This document shows, one piece after another, positions 1 through 7,563 of a stretch of DNA of 19,527 bases (position 1 is the first letter of the stretch; every line of letters starts with the position of its first letter). The stretch spans positions 1-19,527 of the forward strand of contig CALRZT010000048.1 of NCBI GenBank assembly GCA_943372725.1. Reading direction: 5' to 3'. The notes beneath the pieces were generated by a model, which had not been told where the DNA came from, did no database searches, and saw nothing but the letters and a program-made list of their open reading frames with translations. A program made the position numbers and the translations under genes. Origin of the DNA: CAMDHY01 sp943372725. Lineage in GTDB: Bacteria > Pseudomonadota > Alphaproteobacteria > Rhizobiales > Segnochrobactraceae.

Positions 1-2
1 CC

Positions 3-1061
3 CGTCTCGCCTGGGCACGATCGGAGGACATCCGCCGCCGCTTCCTCATGGTCGTGCTGTCGGTCGCCCTGGTCTGGGGCGGGCTGATGACGATCCCGAC
101 CGTGCTCGGCTGGATGCCGCTCGGGCCGGTCCAGTCGGCGAACAATATCGCCTTCTTCGTCGCCAACGCCGTGGCGCTGATCGCCCTCGTGCTGCGTCCG
201 AAGGCCTTCATCCACGTCGCATCGGGCTTCTTCCTCGCGGCCTTCGCCTACATTTCGGCCGCGCAGTTCTTCGTGCTCCACGACCAGTTGCGGTTGCTGC
301 TGTTCTTCCCCCTCGTCGGCGGCGCCTTCCTGATCCTCGGGTCCGCGCCCGGCTGGGCGATGATCGCCGGCGCCTTCGGCGTCTTCGCCATCGCCTTCGC
401 CTCGGGCCTCTTCGACCTCAGCCCGCTCGCGGCCAGCACCTTCGTGCTGACGCTCACCGTGACGGGGATTTTCTTTCAGGTCTTCGAGGTCCAGACGGGC
501 GCGGCGCTCCACACCATCAGCCGCCAGAACCTCGCCCTTGAGGTCGCGGCCCGACAGGACGCGCTCACCGGCCTGTTGAACCGGCGGGCCCTGCAGGAGA
601 GCCTCCAGAGCCATTTTATTCCAGACCCGCCGTCGGCCCGGTCTGGCGAGGCGGCGGTCCTCTCCCTCGCCTTCGTGGATGTCGACCGCTTCAAGGAGAT
701 CAACGACCGCTTCGGCCACGCCGCGGGCGACGCCGTGCTGGTCGCCATCGCCGACGTCCTGCGGGCCGTGCTCGACGGCAACGACGCCGTCGCCGCGCGC
801 ATCGGCGGCGAGGAGTTCGCCATCATGCTGCCGGGGACACGCCTCGCCGAGGCGCACGCCGTCTCCGAGAGGATCCGCACGGCCGTCGCCGCCGCAGACC
901 TCGGCGTCGGTCCGGACCTCGGCCCGGTGACAGTCTCGATCGGCGTCGCGAGTTCCGAGGCCGCGCTGCATTCGGCGGACGCGATCCTGCGGGCGGCCGA
1001 TGCGGCCATGTACGTGGCCAAGCGGGACGGCCGCGACCGTGTCGTCGTCTGGGTCGACTGA
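3..1061 (+). CDS. Membrane-anchored GGDEF diguanylate cyclase, 5' end probably outside window
   Basis: This is probably a diguanylate cyclase, making cyclic di-GMP from two GTP at the inner membrane. Numbering from the ATG at 48, residues 1-147 form about six hydrophobic helices with no recognisable sensor domain. The GGDEF domain follows, opening with DALTGLLNRR near residue 169 and carrying the active-site motif GGEEF at 253-257, so the enzyme looks catalytically intact. The allosteric RxxD inhibitory site expected five residues before GGEEF reads DGND, so classic product inhibition is probably absent. There is no EAL domain. The frame is open to the left edge, and the residues before ATG 48 (ending EDIRRRFLM) look like a basic segment preceding the first helix. 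GGAGG at 22-26 is too far from ATG 48 to serve it. I therefore think the true start lies outside the window; ATG 48 is the alternative. Confidence 0.85.
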   Translation, partial: RLAWARSEDIRRRFLMVVLSVALVWGGLMTIPTVLGWMPLGPVQSANNIAFFVANAVALIALVLRPKAFIHVASGFFLAAFAYISAAQFFVLHDQLRLLLFFPLVGGAFLILGSAPGWAMIAGAFGVFAIAFASGLFDLSPLAASTFVLTLTVTGIFFQVFEVQTGAALHTISRQNLALEVAARQDALTGLLNRRALQESLQSHFIPDPPSARSGEAAVLSLAFVDVDRFKEINDRFGHAAGDAVLVAIADVLRAVLDGNDAVAARIGGEEFAIMLPGTRLAEAHAVSERIRTAVAAADLGVGPDLGPVTVSIGVASSEAALHSADAILRAADAAMYVAKRDGRDRVVVWVD

Positions 1062-1156
1062 TACGCGCCCGCACCCGAAGGGCGCCCACATCCGATCTGC
1101 GCTCGCACCAAACATGGGGCGCCACCTCTGTCGCGTTCCTCCAACCCCATCCCGGA

Positions 1157-1170
1157 TTGATCCACATCAG
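1157..1170. promoter_or_regulatory. Candidate FNR/FixK-type operator
   Basis: TTGATCCACATCAG matches the FNR/FixK consensus TTGAT-N4-ATCAA at nine of ten fixed positions, with only the last base differing. It lies 111 bp before the ATG of the downstream small gene, in the 220 bp gap after the diguanylate cyclase. A weak -10-like TATCGT occurs at about 1204-1209. If the site is real it would place the small gene at 1282 under oxygen control. The match is seen directly; the regulation is inferred. Confidence 0.5.
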
Positions 1171-1281
1171 CGACGTGATTTCCGAACGCCCCTCATGTGC
1201 GGCTATCGTGGTGGCAGGGACGCCGCCGGCAGAAGCGGCGCGGGTTGCGTCGCCTGATCGATCGCGTGAAGGGGAAACGTC

Positions 1282-1749
1282 ATGGCCGAGAACGACACTG
1301 CCGCACCGGGAAAGCCCGTCAGCGCCGAAGAGCTGCGCATGATGATGCTCGAGAAGCAGATGAAGGAAGTCGACGAGCATATGGCTCGTCAGAAGATCGA
1401 GCAGCAGAAGCGCGCCGAGTTCGCCGAGGACTTCCTCAAGGGCCACCTCGGCGAGGAGGAGCGGGCGATGATCCGCCGCGTCGTCATGCAGGCCGTGACG
1501 GCCGGCAAGCTCGAGGCGATGATCTATACCTTCCCGTCGGAACTCTGCACCGACAGCGGTCGTGCCATCAACAGCGCCGACCCGGAGTGGCCGAACACCC
1601 TGCAGGGCAAGGCGAAGGAGTTGTTCGACGTCTACAAGTCGGTCGCCCAGCCGCAGGGCTACAAGCTGAAGGCGACGATCATCAACTTCCCCGGCGGCAT
1701 GCCGGGCGATGTCGGCTTCTTTCTGTCCTGGGCGCCCGACTCCGCCTGA
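1282..1749 (+). CDS. Conserved-looking small protein of unknown function, possibly oxygen regulated
   Basis: I do not recognise this 155-residue family. It has no signal peptide and no membrane helix, so it is probably cytosolic. Residues 14-60 are a charged, methionine-rich helix (ELRMMMLEKQMKEVDEHM) that may form a coiled coil. The rest is a compact domain with hydrophobic strands around LEAMIYTFPS and LKATIINFPGG, and it ends FFLSWAPDSA. One cysteine lies near residue 90. The start is supported by a purine-rich GAAGGGGAA at about 1267-1275. Codon use matches the GC-rich neighbours. It stands alone, with an FNR-like site upstream and a strong hairpin immediately downstream, so it is probably a single-gene transcript. 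The coding call is firm; the function is unknown. Confidence 0.8.
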   Translation: MAENDTAAPGKPVSAEELRMMMLEKQMKEVDEHMARQKIEQQKRAEFAEDFLKGHLGEEERAMIRRVVMQAVTAGKLEAMIYTFPSELCTDSGRAINSADPEWPNTLQGKAKELFDVYKSVAQPQGYKLKATIINFPGGMPGDVGFFLSWAPDSA

Positions 1750-1756
1750 CGGACAA

Positions 1757-1782
1757 GCGCGGCGGGCAACGACCCGCCGCGC
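1757..1782. terminator. Bidirectional hairpin terminator between convergent genes
   Basis: A perfect 10-base stem, GCGCGGCGGG pairing with CCCGCCGCGC, closes the 6-base loop CAACGA. It starts 7 bases after the stop of the small gene (1749) and ends 10 bases before the ppk2 stop (1793). No run of T follows on either strand, so it is not a textbook intrinsic terminator, but its position between two converging genes fits a shared transcription end. Confidence 0.6.
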
Positions 1783-1792
1783 TGCCCGCTCG

Positions 1793-2629
1793 TCAACCGA
1801 CGTGTGGCACGATGTTGCGGAAGCTCGCGTCTTCGACGAAGTCCTTCGGCCGGCTCTGCCTGTCGCCGAGCTTCGGCTTGTCGAACTTCACCTTTTCATA
1901 GGGGATACGGCTCAGGAGGTGCGAGATGCAGTTTATGCGCGCGCGCTTCTTGTCGTCCGACGGCACCACCCACCACGGCGCGTGAATGCTGTCGGTCATG
2001 CGGATCATCTCGTCGTAGGCAGTCGTGTAGTCCCACCAGCGGCGATAGGACTCGACGTCCATCGGGCTCAGCTTCCACTGGCGCAGCGGATCGTTGATGC
2101 GCTGGCGGAAGCGCCGCTCCTGCTCCTCCTCGCTGACGTCGAGGAAGTACTTCAGCAAGATGAGGCCGGATTCTACGAGTGTTGCTTCGAAGCGCGGCGC
2201 CTGTTCCAGGAATCGGTGAGCCTGCTGATCGGTGCAGAACCCCATGACGCGTTCGACACCCGCACGGTTGTACCAGCTTCGATCGAAGATCACGATCTCG
2301 CCGGCGGCCGGCAGATGTGGGATGTAGCGCTGGATGTACATCTGTGACTTCTCACGCTCGGTCGGAGACGGAAGCGCCACGACCCGGAAGACGCGCGGAC
2401 TGACCTTCTCCGTGATGCGCTTGATGACGCCGCCCTTCCCTGCCGCGTCCCGCCCTTCGAAGATGACGACGATGCGGGCGCCGGTCTCCTTCACCCACGC
2501 CTGAAGATAGGCGATCTCCACCTGCAGCCGCTGCAACTCTTCGGCGTAGTGGAAGTCCGCCGGCGCGTTTTCGATGGTGCCGGCATCCTCCGCGTGGCGA
2601 TCCTTCCCGTCCTTCTTCTTCTTACCCAT
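1793..2629 (-). CDS. ppk2: Polyphosphate kinase 2, class I type
   Basis: This 278-residue protein is a PPK2-family kinase, which transfers phosphate between polyphosphate and nucleotides, usually making GTP or ATP from the diphosphate. The single-domain P-loop fold is plain. Walker A GRDAAGKGG is at residues 59-67, the Walker B region DRSWYNRAGVERVMG at 116-130, and the lid helix with RFRQRINDPLRQWKLSP at about 173-189. Length and motifs match the one-domain class I group. The N-terminus is a lysine-rich tail (MGKKKKDGK). GGGAGGGG lies about 6 bases before the ATG and supports this start. The gene is divergent from ribB and converges on the small gene at 1282. I infer a role in energy or stress metabolism; substrate preference cannot be read with certainty. 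Confidence 0.93.
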   Translation of the reverse strand: MGKKKKDGKDRHAEDAGTIENAPADFHYAEELQRLQVEIAYLQAWVKETGARIVVIFEGRDAAGKGGVIKRITEKVSPRVFRVVALPSPTEREKSQMYIQRYIPHLPAAGEIVIFDRSWYNRAGVERVMGFCTDQQAHRFLEQAPRFEATLVESGLILLKYFLDVSEEEQERRFRQRINDPLRQWKLSPMDVESYRRWWDYTTAYDEMIRMTDSIHAPWWVVPSDDKKRARINCISHLLSRIPYEKVKFDKPKLGDRQSRPKDFVEDASFRNIVPHVG

Positions 2630-2809
2630 GCTCGACCCCTCCCGCCGTCATGCGCACGGCGTGCGCTCAGACTAGGCCGAAACCGGCGTCTTGGAAAATG
2701 AGCCAGCGCAAGCCGGCGACGCCGGTGCGACGCCTCGGTGCTTGACGGCCTCGCCGCGAAGGTCGAATGGACGAGACCCCGCCGCCCCTACACAGGACCC
2801 CGTTTCCGC

Positions 2810-3925
2810 ATGGCGCTGAACACCATCGAGGAAGCCGTCGCGGCGATCGCCGCGGGCGAGCTCGTCGTCGTCGTCGACGACACCGATCGCGAGAACGAGG
2901 GCGACCTGATCATGGCGGCGGCGAAGGCGACGCCGGAGCGCATCGCCTTCATGATCCGCCATACGAGCGGCATCATCTGCGTGCCGATGCCCGGGGAGCG
3001 CGCCGAGGCCCTCAACCTCGCCCCGATGGTCGCCAACAACCGCGATCCGATGCGCACCGCCTTCACGGTGACGGTCGACTACAAGGTCGGCCTGACCACC
3101 GGCATCTCGGCGGAAGAGCGGGCGAACACGATCGCCGCGCTCTCCAACGACAACTGCACGGCCAGCGACTTTCTCCGCCCCGGCCACATCTTCCCGCTGA
3201 TCTCGCGCGACGGCGGCGTCCTCACCCGCTCCGGCCACACCGAGGCGGCCACCGATCTCGCCACCCTCGCCGGCCTCGAGCCGGTCGGCGTGCTGGCCGA
3301 GGTCGTCAACGACGACGGCACGGTGAAGCGGCTGCCAGAGCTGATCGAGTTCGCCCGCGAGCACGGCCTCAAGATCGTCTCGATCGAGGAACTGATCGAG
3401 TACCGGATGCGGCAGGAGATGTTCGTCCGGCGCATCGACTCATTCGACGTCGCCGCGCACGGCCGCACCGCCCGCGTCTATGTCTACGAGACGCCGTTCG
3501 ACCCGCTGCAGCACGTCGCGATCACCGTCGGCAACGTCGTCGGCGCCGACGACGTGCCGTGCCGCATCCACCGCGAACACGTCCTGTCGGACCTCTTGCG
3601 CGGCTCCGCGACGTCGAAGGGCTGGCTCGACCAGGCGCTGTCGCGCTTCGACGGCGGCAAGGGTGGCGTCTTCGTGCTGATCCGCGACCCGGCCGTGCTG
3701 CGGCCGGAGGACGTCGCGATGGCGCCCGGCGATCCGGAGGCGGAGCGCCACATGTCGGCCCGCCAGCGGCGCGCCCGCTGGCGCGAGGTCGGCGTCGGCG
3801 CCCAGATCCTGCGCGATCTCGGCGTCACCTCGATCGCGCTCCTGTCCTCCCACGATCGCCAGTACGTCGGCCTCGCCGGCTTCGGCATCAAGATCGGCCG
3901 CACCGAGAAGGTCGCCGGCGCCTGA
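2810..3925 (+). CDS. ribB: 3,4-dihydroxy-2-butanone 4-phosphate synthase with decayed GTP cyclohydrolase II-like domain (RibBX type)
   Basis: The N-terminal half (about residues 1-200) is RibB, which turns ribulose 5-phosphate into the four-carbon riboflavin precursor. It shows DDTDRENEGDL at 23-33, TSGIICVPM at 52-60, NCTASDFLRPGHIFPL at 115-130 and SGHTEAATDLATLAGL at 141-156. The C-terminal half (about 210-371) follows the RibA fold, with GAQILRDLGV at 330-339. Aligned with RibA, however, the three zinc cysteines are replaced by H257, T268 and K270, and the catalytic EGRGIGL-type loop is missing. It is therefore probably inactive as GTP cyclohydrolase II, as in the known RibBX variants, and a separate ribA is expected elsewhere. 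A GTG at 2738 would add 24 residues, but the family begins at ATG 2810. No FMN riboswitch is visible upstream. Confidence 0.93.
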   Translation: MALNTIEEAVAAIAAGELVVVVDDTDRENEGDLIMAAAKATPERIAFMIRHTSGIICVPMPGERAEALNLAPMVANNRDPMRTAFTVTVDYKVGLTTGISAEERANTIAALSNDNCTASDFLRPGHIFPLISRDGGVLTRSGHTEAATDLATLAGLEPVGVLAEVVNDDGTVKRLPELIEFAREHGLKIVSIEELIEYRMRQEMFVRRIDSFDVAAHGRTARVYVYETPFDPLQHVAITVGNVVGADDVPCRIHREHVLSDLLRGSATSKGWLDQALSRFDGGKGGVFVLIRDPAVLRPEDVAMAPGDPEAERHMSARQRRARWREVGVGAQILRDLGVTSIALLSSHDRQYVGLAGFGIKIGRTEKVAGA

Positions 3926-3930
3926 GACAG

Positions 3931-3954
3931 GCGCCCGTGACACGGCCTCGGCGC
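3931..3954. terminator. Possible weak hairpin between convergent ribB and GH9 genes
   Basis: GCGCC at 3931-3935 can pair with GGCGC at 3950-3954 in the 28 bp between the two stop codons, and a smaller inner pairing around CCGTGACACGG is possible. The stem is short and has no T tract. It is listed only because the two transcripts must end close to here. Confidence 0.25.
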
Positions 3955-5843
3955 TACTGCGCGATCGTGGCGAACAGAATGACCGTCAGCGCCACGTAGT
4001 CGATCGCCGGCTCCGACGTCGACCACGAGGTGGCGTCGTCGACGTAGCGCACCTTCGCGCCGTCGAAGGGGCCGAACCGGTTCTTGCCGCCGGCCGGGCA
4101 GCGCCGCTGCTCGTCAGACGGCTCCGAGACCTCGACTTCGTCCGCGTCGCCCGGCCCCGCGACAACCGCGCCGAGCAGCAGTGGCAGCTTGCCCGCGAGG
4201 TTGCCGGCGAGGTTGGCGATCTGGTGGTGCAGGCAGCGCGGGAAGGTCGTGCCGGCCCCGACGACGAAGCTCGTCCCCCAGGCGTTGCGGCCGAGCAGCC
4301 AGTCGCGCTGGTCCTGGGCGAGCGCGGCGAACCGCTTCTTGCCGGTCTCCTCATCGAAGAGCAGCGCCGTGACGGTGAGACCGACGAGGTGCTGGACGTG
4401 GTCCCACCCCTTCGGCGCGTAGGCCCAGCCGGAGCCGAACGGGTCGCGGGCGGCTTGGCGCTCCGCCCGCTTCAGCTGGTTCTCGACGTCCCGCTCGAGA
4501 TCGGCGCGGGTGACGGCGAGGTCCTGCGGATCACCCGCTGCCTCGAGGGCGCGCATCAGTTCGAGATGGGCGAGCGGCCCGACGTCGAACATGTCGAGCG
4601 TCTGCCAGGTCGACGAACCGCCGTCGATATGGACGCGGGCCCAACGGGCGGCCTCGCGAAGGTAGAACGCGGCGCTCTTTTCGGTGCCGCCTGCCTTCGC
4701 GAGAAAGTGAAGCTCCACCGCCCCGAGTTCGAGATCGTCGGCGAAGTTGTCCTCCGGGTAGTAATCGTGCGGCGAGGCGGCGAGCAGTTTCTTTGGCCTC
4801 GTGTCGGCGGCCGCGTAGACGTGCTCCGCCGCCGCCGCACACTCTTCCCGGTCCGCCGCGCGTCCGACCGTCGCGCAGAGTGCGAACGACGAGGCGAGAC
4901 GTCCCGCGAGGTTGGGGCTGACGGGGCTCCCCGGCGGACCGGCGCGCAGGGCCGGGCGGAACTTCACGAAGTACTCGGGATCGCCCGGCTTCACCGTCAG
5001 GGCGTCGTCCGCCTGCGGCAGCCGCCAGAGATCGTGGTCCCCGACGAGGCCGACCCCGCCGTCGCCGAGACCGACCTGGTAGAAGAGCGTGCGGGTCTCG
5101 TCGTCCCACATCTTCATCAACCAGTCGGACCCGAACGCCGCCTCGTCGAGGAGCTTCGGCCACGGTCCGCGGTCGCGTACGGCGAGGTAGAGCGCAGTGT
5201 CGACGAACGAGGCGGTAGCGACGAACTTCAGATAGTCGCCGGCATCGAACCAGCCGCCCGAAACGTCGCGGCGGCCGCCGACCGCCTCGGGCTTGCCGAC
5301 GAGCCGGTAGCCCTTGTAGCTGAGCGGCGCGAACGCCTTCGCCGTTGCGTCGGTGAGGTGGGAGGGCTTGCGGTCGAGGATCTGCGGGTCGACGTCCGGC
5401 CCGTCGCGCTGCGCCCGGTAGAAGGCGATGGCGTTGTCGACGAGCGGGCCGTAGAGCGCCGCGCCATCGCCGATCGTGAACGGCGGCGACACCGACGGAT
5501 CGCTGCCGGCCACCCGCAAGCGGTAGCGACCGGGCTCGGACAGCGCGGAGAAGTCGAGCCGGTAGGTCGAGACGAACCGCTCGTTCCAGCCAGCACCCGC
5601 CTTGCCGACGCGGCCCTTCAGCACCGTCATCCCGTCGGCATCCTCGACGGTGAAGCGCGTGTCCGCCGACAGCGCCGCTTCGCGGCTCATCAGGGTCGCG
5701 ATCTTCGCCTCACCGCTACGGTAGCCGACCTGGTTGAGGCGAATCTCGCCGGCCGCAGCGGCCTGGCAGAGCGCGAGTACCGCGACCGCGCCGGCGAGCA
5801 TTGGCGCCCGCCCACCCCGCCCGCCGGTGACGACCTTGGTCAT
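3954..5843 (-). CDS. Exported glycoside hydrolase family 9 enzyme (endoglucanase-like)
   Basis: This 629-residue protein looks like a GH9 inverting beta-glucanase with an N-terminal Ig-like module. Residues 15-32 are a hydrophobic signal peptide ending CQAAAAG, so it should be exported. The Ig-like module follows from about 33 (EIRLNQVGYRSGE) to 125, then the (alpha/alpha)6 catalytic domain. The catalytic-base motif DAGD is at 200-203, and a FPRCLHHQ segment corresponds to the C-terminal substrate-binding histidine region. YVDDATSWSTSEPA at 600-613 fits the second GH9 signature, with general acid E611; the Asn normally found a few residues later is Val. The ATG overlaps the stop of the upstream thiamine-diphosphate enzyme as ATGA, which supports this start and suggests translational coupling. 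Whether the substrate is cellulose, another beta-glucan or an oligosaccharide cannot be told. No carbohydrate-binding module is seen. Confidence 0.9.
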   Translation of the reverse strand: MTKVVTGGRGGRAPMLAGAVAVLALCQAAAAGEIRLNQVGYRSGEAKIATLMSREAALSADTRFTVEDADGMTVLKGRVGKAGAGWNERFVSTYRLDFSALSEPGRYRLRVAGSDPSVSPPFTIGDGAALYGPLVDNAIAFYRAQRDGPDVDPQILDRKPSHLTDATAKAFAPLSYKGYRLVGKPEAVGGRRDVSGGWFDAGDYLKFVATASFVDTALYLAVRDRGPWPKLLDEAAFGSDWLMKMWDDETRTLFYQVGLGDGGVGLVGDHDLWRLPQADDALTVKPGDPEYFVKFRPALRAGPPGSPVSPNLAGRLASSFALCATVGRAADREECAAAAEHVYAAADTRPKKLLAASPHDYYPEDNFADDLELGAVELHFLAKAGGTEKSAAFYLREAARWARVHIDGGSSTWQTLDMFDVGPLAHLELMRALEAAGDPQDLAVTRADLERDVENQLKRAERQAARDPFGSGWAYAPKGWDHVQHLVGLTVTALLFDEETGKKRFAALAQDQRDWLLGRNAWGTSFVVGAGTTFPRCLHHQIANLAGNLAGKLPLLLGAVVAGPGDADEVEVSEPSDEQRRCPAGGKNRFGPFDGAKVRYVDDATSWSTSEPAIDYVALTVILFATIAQ

Positions 5844-7468
5844 GGGATCACCGCCTCGATCAGGAACGGCCCGCGCGCCTTCAGCGCCGCGGCGAAGACA
5901 TCGGCGAAGTCCTCCGCCGTGTCGACCCGGCGCGCCGGCACGCCCATGCCCTCCGACATCTTGACCCAGTCGAGCACCGGATCGTCCATGTCCAGCACCC
6001 GTCCCGAGCGCTCAGCCGCCGTCACACCGACGCGGCCGAGCTCGACGTGCAGGATCTTGTAGGAGCGATTGGCGAAGATCACCGTGACGACGTCGAGGCG
6101 CTCGCGCGCCTGCGTCCAGAGCGCCTGCAGCGTGTACATGCCGGAGCCGTCACCCTCGAGGCAGACGCACTTGCGGTCCGGGCAGGCGACCGCGGTGCCC
6201 GTTGCCAGCGGCAGGCCGATGCCGATCGAGCCACCGCTGATCCACAGGATGTCATGGGGCGCCGCCGAGGGGCCGTACTCGCTGGTGAAGGCACCAGAGG
6301 TGATGCACTCGTCGGAGACGATCGCACCCTCCGGCAGGAGCCGCGCGACGATCGCCCCGACCTTTTGCTGGTCGAGCGGACCGGACGGCATGCCGGGCAC
6401 CTCGAGGGCGTAACGCTCCCCCTTGCCGGCCTTGCGGGGCGCGCCGAGCGCGTCGGCGAGGTCGGACAGCGCCGCCACGACGTCCTCCTCCGGGCTCGCG
6501 AGCGTGTGAATGGCGCACCCGGGGGCGGCGAGGAAGCTCGGCTTGTTCGGATAGGCGAAGAACGACACCGGCGGCGCCGTGCCGACGATCACCAGCACGT
6601 CGAACACCGAAAGAGCCGCGGCCGCATCCTCGGCGAAGTACGGCATCCGCCGCACCACCGGCCGCCCTGCCCCCCGCTCCATGCGCGGCGCGAAGGTGTC
6701 ACCGAACAGCGTCGCCCCGGTCTTCGCCGCGACGCGCCCGAGTGCCTCCAGCCCCGCCCCGTGCAGGGCCGGTCCGCGCCCTAGGATCGCGGCCCGGTGC
6801 GCCCCCTTCAGCGCCCGCGCGACGCCCGCGACGACCGCCTCCCCGACCGGCCGTGGCGGCACGGGGGCAATGGGCGCGACGGGCCCGGTCGACGGGTCCC
6901 AGGAGATGTCGGCCGGCACGATCAGCGTCGCCGTCCCGCCCGACAAGCTGGAGGCCGCCGCCACCGCCTCGGCGCCGTCGTGGGCGACGGTCGCCGATGA
7001 CTGGCTGGTGCGCACCCAGCGCGACACCGGCCGGGCGATCGCCTCGATGTCGGCCGTCAGCGGCGCGTCGTAGGCGAGGTGGGTGGTGGCGTGCTCGCCG
7101 ACGATGTTGACGATCGGCGTGCGCGCCTTGCGGGCGTTGTGGAAGTTGGCGATGGCGTTGCCGAGGCCGGGGCCGAGGTGCAGCAGCGTCGAGGCGGGCT
7201 TGCCGGTCATGCGGCCGTAACCGTCGGCCGCCGCCGACGCGACGCCCTCGAACAGCGTCAGCACGCCGCGCATCTCCGGCACCGTGTCGAGGGCCGTGAC
7301 GAAGTGCATCTCCGAGGTGCCGGGATTGGTGAAGCAGACCTCGACGCCGGCACCGACGAGCGTGCCGAGCAGGCTCTCCGCGCCGGAGGGCGGCCGCGTC
7401 CCCTCGCCGGCCGGCTGTCGGCGCGTGCGCACGGGTGCCGCGCGCTTCGGAGATACTCGCTCGTTCAT
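5840..7468 (-). CDS. Thiamine-diphosphate enzyme of the acetolactate synthase / benzoylformate decarboxylase family
   Basis: This 542-residue protein has the three-part layout of 2-oxo-acid decarboxylases and acetolactate synthase large subunits. The pyrimidine-binding domain contains the conserved catalytic Glu (FEGV, E74) and HLGPGLGNAIANFHNA at 97-112. A central domain follows, then the diphosphate-binding motif GDGSGMY (439-445) ending at N467. Names such as acetolactate synthase large subunit are common for this subfamily, but no small subunit is adjacent and the sequence leans toward the mdlC-like branch, so a decarboxylase or carboligase acting on a 2-oxo acid is equally likely. The first 28 residues are a basic extension outside the family core. 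ATG 7468 is chosen; an in-frame GTG two codons earlier (7474) is possible. The stop overlaps the GH9 start. Confidence 0.88.
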   Translation of the reverse strand: MNERVSPKRAAPVRTRRQPAGEGTRPPSGAESLLGTLVGAGVEVCFTNPGTSEMHFVTALDTVPEMRGVLTLFEGVASAAADGYGRMTGKPASTLLHLGPGLGNAIANFHNARKARTPIVNIVGEHATTHLAYDAPLTADIEAIARPVSRWVRTSQSSATVAHDGAEAVAAASSLSGGTATLIVPADISWDPSTGPVAPIAPVPPRPVGEAVVAGVARALKGAHRAAILGRGPALHGAGLEALGRVAAKTGATLFGDTFAPRMERGAGRPVVRRMPYFAEDAAAALSVFDVLVIVGTAPPVSFFAYPNKPSFLAAPGCAIHTLASPEEDVVAALSDLADALGAPRKAGKGERYALEVPGMPSGPLDQQKVGAIVARLLPEGAIVSDECITSGAFTSEYGPSAAPHDILWISGGSIGIGLPLATGTAVACPDRKCVCLEGDGSGMYTLQALWTQARERLDVVTVIFANRSYKILHVELGRVGVTAAERSGRVLDMDDPVLDWVKMSEGMGVPARRVDTAEDFADVFAAALKARGPFLIEAVIP

Positions 7469-7563
7469 CGCCACCTGGTCCCTGCTGCTGCCGATCCGGC
7501 ACCGCCCGCCGCACCGGCAGCATCGACCGGCGGCGCCGCCGCGTCCAGCCCGGCGACGGCGCC

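Noticed and set aside
2630..2809. Possible FMN riboswitch before ribB
   Set aside because: The conserved RFN-element segments are absent from this gap.
4224..6062. A 612-codon open frame on the plus strand opposite the GH9 gene
   Set aside because: The minus strand carries a complete GH9 enzyme with signal peptide and catalytic residues; this frame is compositionally a shadow.
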